DNA of 16,793 nt. Origin: an uncultured Verrucomicrobiota bacterium. GTDB lineage: Bacteria > Verrucomicrobiota > Verrucomicrobiae > Verrucomicrobiales > DEV007. The translations under genes were made by a program, and so were the position numbers. Below are positions 13,497-16,793 of the stretch, one piece after another (positions within the stretch are counted from its first letter, which is position 1; every line of letters begins with the position of its first letter). The stretch spans positions 1-16,793 of the forward strand of contig CACJBM010000050.1 of assembly GCA_902591645.1 (NCBI GenBank). Reading direction: 5' to 3'. The notes under the pieces are model-generated. The model searched no databases. It worked only from the letters and a program-made list of their open reading frames with translations, and was not told the origin of the DNA.

Positions 13497-14645
13497 TCAA
13501 TAAACGTCTCTCCTGTATCGCTTATTGGTTTTCATTTCGCTAACATATTCTACAGCCTCCTCTTCAGATTTGTTGCCGTGCTCCATAATTATTTGATGCA
13601 AGGCCTTGTCAACGTCGGGGGCCATTCTTTCAGCGTCTCCGCAGACATAAAATATTGCTCCTTTTTCTAGGTACGACCAGAAGTTGGCGCCTTCTTCAAT
13701 GATTTTGTGTTGGACGTAAACTTTTTCGCCCTGATCTCGTGACCAGGCAGTTGAAATTTTATTCAGTGTTCCATCATCTAAGAAGCTTTCCCATTCGTCC
13801 TTGTAGAAATAGCAGCTCTGTTCATGAATTTCGCCAAAAATTAGCCAAGCATCTCCCTTGGCTTTAGTTTGTTTGCGCTCTTGAAGGAATGCCCTGAACG
13901 GAGCGATTCCTGTTCCTGGGCCACACATGATGATGGGCACATCTTCGTCAGGATCGGGTAGACGGAAACCTTTGCCGGGGGTGATGAAGCAGGGAATCTT
14001 AGAGTCCTCAGTGGCTCTTTCTGATATCCAGCTAGAGCAAACTCCTTGGCGTTTTCTGCCACGACTCTCGTACTCGACGACTGCGACAGTTAAATCTACT
14101 CTGTCCGGATGGTACGATAAGCTGGATGCTATAGAGTAGAGTCGGACGTTGAGTTTTTTGAGTAGACCGACAAATTCTGATGCTTCGAATTTTGCTTCTG
14201 GATTCTCTTGGAGAACATCAATGATGTCACGGCCCCACAAATGGTCTGCTAGATCTTTCTTTTTTTCACGGTCGAGGAGTGAAGAGAGTTCTGCGTTTTC
14301 AGCTTTCTCTGCGATTGATCTTAGTAATTTTTTGTCCGGAGTCGTGATGACGTAGTTTTCAATTAAGGCCTTTGATAGAGTGGTCTCTTCTTTGGCTGGG
14401 TTGATTACAGTTTCATCGCCTGAGAATCCGAGAGTCTCAATTAATTCGTTAGCTAGGACCGGATCGTTCTTTGGTAAAAGAGCAAGAGAATCGCCTGGGG
14501 TAAAACTGAGTCCTGATCCGAGGAGATCAATTTCAAGGTGCCAGGTCCTTTTAGTTTCGCAGCCCTCTGTGAGTAGTTTCTTACTACAGATGCTAGCTAA
14601 TAGTGGGTTCTTCCGGTTAAAAACGGGAGGTAGCGGTTCCGTCAT
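13497..14645 (-). CDS. Sulfite-reductase-alpha-like FAD/NADPH flavoprotein lacking the FMN domain
   Basis: A 382-residue diflavin-reductase relative containing only the FAD- and NADPH-binding halves. Counting from the longer start at 14666, the FAD motif R-L-Y-S lies at 175-178, the second FAD block G-V-C-S-S-W-I at 208-214, the NADPH block G-P-G-T-G-I-A-P-F-R-A-F at 249-260, Y-V-C-G-D-A-E-R-M-A near 345, and the C-terminal R-Y-R-R-D-V-Y matches the CysJ ending. The flavodoxin-like FMN domain of CysJ is absent, and there is no upstream sequence that could encode it. Electron partner unknown: a separate flavodoxin, or direct reduction of a sulfite reductase hemoprotein, is possible. I chose the ATG at 14645 because the upstream seven codons look random; an ATG at 14666 is the alternative. 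The 39-base gap to nadD suggests co-transcription. Confidence 0.85.
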   Translation of the reverse strand: MTEPLPPVFNRKNPLLASICSKKLLTEGCETKRTWHLEIDLLGSGLSFTPGDSLALLPKNDPVLANELIETLGFSGDETVINPAKEETTLSKALIENYVITTPDKKLLRSIAEKAENAELSSLLDREKKKDLADHLWGRDIIDVLQENPEAKFEASEFVGLLKKLNVRLYSIASSLSYHPDRVDLTVAVVEYESRGRKRQGVCSSWISERATEDSKIPCFITPGKGFRLPDPDEDVPIIMCGPGTGIAPFRAFLQERKQTKAKGDAWLIFGEIHEQSCYFYKDEWESFLDDGTLNKISTAWSRDQGEKVYVQHKIIEEGANFWSYLEKGAIFYVCGDAERMAPDVDKALHQIIMEHGNKSEEEAVEYVSEMKTNKRYRRDVY

Positions 14646-14648
14646 AAT

Positions 14649-14686
14649 ACAATGATTTATTATCAATAATGATGACTTATCATTGT
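14649..14686. promoter_or_regulatory. Inverted repeat upstream of the flavoprotein gene
   Basis: ACAATGAT (14649-14656) and ATCATTGT (14679-14686) form a perfect 8-bp inverted repeat around a 22-base AT-rich centre that also contains TTATCA direct repeats. It sits immediately upstream of the preferred start at 14645 and covers the alternative start at 14666, so it could be an operator or an mRNA leader structure. Confidence 0.3.
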
Positions 14687-14716
14687 GTATACAGTTTTTT
14701 TGTAAAGCACTGAAGC

Positions 14717-15562
14717 TTAAAGAATTTGATTTATGAAGCGCTCAGTATCGAATGTTTCAAAATCAGTAACTTCTTCTCCCAGGCCCATGAACCGAGTTGC
14801 GGTTCCAAGCTCATTTGCTATTGAGGCAACGATGCCTCCCTTGCCGCTCCCGTCCATTTTTGTCACAATTAAACCTGTAAGCTCAGTAGCGGCATGGAAT
14901 TCCTTTGCTTGTGACAGAGCATTTGATCCGGTAGTAGCATCAACGACAAGGAGCACTTCGTGAGGCGCATTTTCGTTCTTTTTAGATATGGTTCTCTGAA
15001 TCTTTTTCAACTCCTCCATCAAATTGTGCCTAGTGTGAAGCCTTCCGGCAGTGTCACATATTAAGAAGTCTGTATTTGCGTTGATAGCAGCAGAGTGAGC
15101 GTCAAAGCATACTGATGACGGGTCTGACTTGTATTCGCCTTTGATGAGAGGGACATCGATTCGGGCCGCCCATATTTCTAACTGTTCAATTGCTGCTGCA
15201 CGAAAAGTGTCAGCTGCAGCAAGCATGACGCTGTGACCCTTGGACTTAAGGAGGGCAGCAAGTTTTGCACTGGAAGTGGTCTTTCCTGTCCCGTTCACAC
15301 CAACGACAAGGATGACTTTGGGGCCTTCTTCTGATGGGGAAATTTCAACAGAGTCAGTGGGTAAGATCGAGCGAATTTCATTGCGGCACGCTTCGATGAT
15401 GTCTTCAGGATTAATGGATTTTCTTTTTTCCTGAAGTGAGTCAATTATTTGCATTGATAATTGAACGCCGAGGTCACCAGATATGAGTGTTTCCTCCAAT
15501 TCGTCCCAATCAAATTTTTCGCGGGAAAACTTACTTAGGATTCTTTTAAATAATCCGGCCAT
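14717..15562 (-). CDS. ftsY: Signal recognition particle receptor
   Basis: A 281-residue SRP GTPase that docks ribosome-nascent-chain complexes at the membrane for co-translational insertion. It consists of a short N domain (about 1-75) and a G domain with G1 G-V-N-G-T-G-K-T-T (88-96), G2 D-T-F-R-A-A-A (118-124), G3 D-T-A-G-R (170-174) and G4 T-K-M-D-G-S-G-K-G-G (234-243). L-G-E-E-V-T-D-F near the C-terminus is the usual FtsY ending 'GVGE...DL..F', distinguishing it from Ffh, which would carry an M domain. The acidic A domain of E. coli FtsY is absent, as in many bacteria. It follows nusB by 21 bases in the same direction. Confidence 0.95.
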   Translation of the reverse strand: MAGLFKRILSKFSREKFDWDELEETLISGDLGVQLSMQIIDSLQEKRKSINPEDIIEACRNEIRSILPTDSVEISPSEEGPKVILVVGVNGTGKTTSSAKLAALLKSKGHSVMLAAADTFRAAAIEQLEIWAARIDVPLIKGEYKSDPSSVCFDAHSAAINANTDFLICDTAGRLHTRHNLMEELKKIQRTISKKNENAPHEVLLVVDATTGSNALSQAKEFHAATELTGLIVTKMDGSGKGGIVASIANELGTATRFMGLGEEVTDFETFDTERFINQIL

Positions 15563-15583
15563 ATATTATTCAAATTTGTTTTG

Positions 15584-16000
15584 CTAGCGGAGCGGTCGAT
15601 CGAGTTTGTCCTTCATTTTGTCCAGAACACCATTCACAAAACTTCCTGAATCTTCTGTTCCAAACCTTTTAGAGATCTCGATTGCTTCATTGATGCATAC
15701 GATCGGCGGTGCGTCATCTAGGTAGAACATTTCGTAAGTGGCAAGGCGCAAAACGTTTCTGTCGATAGTTGAGAGGCGCGGAAGTTCAAAATTCTCCAGT
15801 TCCGGTTCTAGCTTCTTGTCGATCTCCTCTAGGTTATCAAGCATTCCAGACAGCAGTTCTTTGGCAAACTTTTTGGCGCCCGACTGAGCTATGCAAATGG
15901 AAAAGAATGCGTCGAAATCATCTGGCCCAAGTTCCTTATTAATGTCACGATTGAAGAGGAACTGTATTGCGGCTTCTCTGCCGTCCCTCCTTTTACCCAT
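15584..16000 (-). CDS. nusB: Transcription antitermination factor NusB
   Basis: A 138-residue all-helical RNA-binding protein that, with NusE (S10), loads on boxA of rRNA operon leaders. Conserved features are the N-terminal R-R-D-G-R-E-A-A-I-Q-F-L-F (4-16), the central I-D-R-N-V-L-R-L-A-T-Y-E-M (about 79-91) and the C-terminal I-N-E-A-I-E-I-S-K-R-F-G ... F-V-N-G-V-L-D block. Its start overlaps the end of ribH by 8 bases, the classical ribH-nusB pairing. Confidence 0.95.
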   Translation of the reverse strand: MGKRRDGREAAIQFLFNRDINKELGPDDFDAFFSICIAQSGAKKFAKELLSGMLDNLEEIDKKLEPELENFELPRLSTIDRNVLRLATYEMFYLDDAPPIVCINEAIEISKRFGTEDSGSFVNGVLDKMKDKLDRPLR

Positions 16001-16499
16001 TACTAGTGCTGGTCTTGCGATCCTTTATCGTGTTCAAGCTTGAAAACAGTTCTGCCATGGTGATTGCTGATCTGGCGGCTTCTTTGCCTCTGTTCTTATC
16101 ACCTTGGCACCTTTCAGTGGCCTGTTCACGGTTCTCAGTGAGTAGGACCTCATGAATGATTGGAATGTTGTTTGCTAAGGCCAAGTTCTGTAATGATGTT
16201 GTCACTGATGTTCCAACGAGTTCAGCGTGGTCTGTTTCTCCCTTAATTATGACTCCTAGGGCGATGAGTGCATCGTTCGGGTTATTTTCGATTAAGTGTT
16301 TAGCGCATACCGGAATCTCAAAGGCTCCGGGCACTCTGTACACGGGTACGGTGATGCTTGGCATTATGCGTCTAAGTTCTTCGATAGTTGAATTGAGTAA
16401 CGAGTTAACCAGTTCTTCGTTGTAGAGGCTCGCGACGATACTGATGGTTCGTCTTGTGCCTATGGACCTTGGTTTTGGTGCGAGAGGATTAGAGGGCAT
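15993..16499 (-). CDS. ribH: 6,7-dimethyl-8-ribityllumazine synthase
   Basis: A 168-residue riboflavin-biosynthesis enzyme that condenses the pyrimidine intermediate with dihydroxybutanone phosphate; it normally assembles into pentamers or 60-mer shells. Visible motifs: S-L-Y-N-E-E-L-V (29-36), R-V-P-G-A-F-E-I-P (55-63, substrate binding), G-V-I-I-K-G-E-T-D-H-A-E-L-V (about 82-95, with the His in the active-site position) and V-L-L-T-E-N-R-E-Q-A-T-E-R-C. It lies 27 bases after the end of ribBA and overlaps nusB, so all three are probably in one transcript. Confidence 0.95.
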   Translation of the reverse strand: MPSNPLAPKPRSIGTRRTISIVASLYNEELVNSLLNSTIEELRRIMPSITVPVYRVPGAFEIPVCAKHLIENNPNDALIALGVIIKGETDHAELVGTSVTTSLQNLALANNIPIIHEVLLTENREQATERCQGDKNRGKEAARSAITMAELFSSLNTIKDRKTSTSNG

Positions 16500-16526
16500 C
16501 GAAATTGAAGTTAGATAGATTTGGTT

Positions 16527-16793
16527 TTATAGGTCGTGACCAAGCTTTTCTCGTTTGGTATCTAAATATTTTTTGTTGTGAGGAGTGGGGCACTGCTTAA
16601 TTGGTATTTGTTCTATAATTTCTAATTTGTGGGCATTGAGTCCAATGACTTTTTTGGGGTTATTGGTCATCAGTCGGATCTTACGAACTCCTAGATCATA
16701 GAGGATCTGCGCACCTATACCATAATCACGAAGGTCGCTAGGAAATCCAAGTTTTTCGTTAGCTTCTACCGTGTCATAACCTTCTTCCTGTAA
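16527..16793 (-). CDS. ribBA: GTP cyclohydrolase II domain of RibBA (3' end, truncated by window)
   Basis: An open minus-strand frame enters from the right edge and ends at TAA (16527-16529), giving the last 88 residues. It contains [12 protein letters not shown], then [16 protein letters not shown] and V-I-G-L, the C-terminal signature of GTP cyclohydrolase II (RibA), including the Arg/Tyr/Gly catalytic loop. In this position ahead of ribH the gene is usually the fused RibBA (dihydroxybutanone phosphate synthase plus cyclohydrolase II); the RibB half is outside the window, so a stand-alone ribA is possible. Confidence 0.9.
   Translation of the reverse strand, partial: LQEEGYDTVEANEKLGFPSDLRDYGIGAQILYDLGVRKIRLMTNNPKKVIGLNAHKLEIIEQIPIKQCPTPHNKKYLDTKREKLGHDL

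Overview
The window (about 43% G+C by eye) looks like chromosomal DNA of a PVC-group bacterium, most likely Verrucomicrobiota (Opitutae-like). This is an inference from gene content: a CehA/McbA-type metallohydrolase tail, an SHD1-like secreted protein, a secreted esterase, a sulfite-reductase-type flavoprotein without an FMN domain, and a ribBA-ribH-nusB-ftsY cluster. No transposase, phage gene or CRISPR array is visible.

Left part (1-2560): the 3' end of a metallohydrolase gene, a terminator, a small secreted SHD1-like gene interrupted by an in-frame TGA with coding-like sequence continuing after it, and a secreted alpha/beta-hydrolase esterase on the minus strand.

Centre-left (2561-4520, minus strand): a retron-like island, the most interesting part of the window. 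Transcription would run from about 4460 leftwards through two HU/IHF-like DNA-binding ORFs, which overlap by 197 nt in different frames with an A6 tract in the overlap. It continues through a retron reverse transcriptase carrying YADD, NAxxH and VTG signatures, coupled to the preceding ORF by ATGA, and ends in a strongly structured RNA of about 240 nt. That RNA starts about 8 nt after the RT stop, is closed by a long imperfect helix like the a1/a2 helix of retrons, contains a three-hairpin junction, and ends in a U8 tract. Two things are unusual: the putative msr-msd lies downstream of the RT, and the partner genes are HU-like. I do not recognise this combination as a characterised retron type.

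Middle (4520-10958): a secreted HExxH metalloprotease-like protein, an isolated GspE/PilB secretion ATPase, a Tat-exported sulfite-oxidase-family molybdoenzyme (all minus), then a divergent two-gene operon of a beta-hydroxyacid dehydrogenase and a sodium:solute symporter, which suggests uptake and oxidation of an organic acid or sugar-derived substrate.

Right part (10959-16793): a gene-poor stretch, tRNA-Ser(UGA), then fabG and pgl on the plus strand converging with a minus-strand housekeeping run read ribBA (partial) > ribH > nusB > ftsY > FAD/NADPH sulfite-reductase-like flavoprotein > nadD. The run combines riboflavin and NAD cofactor synthesis, antitermination, membrane protein targeting and a flavoprotein that uses both cofactors.
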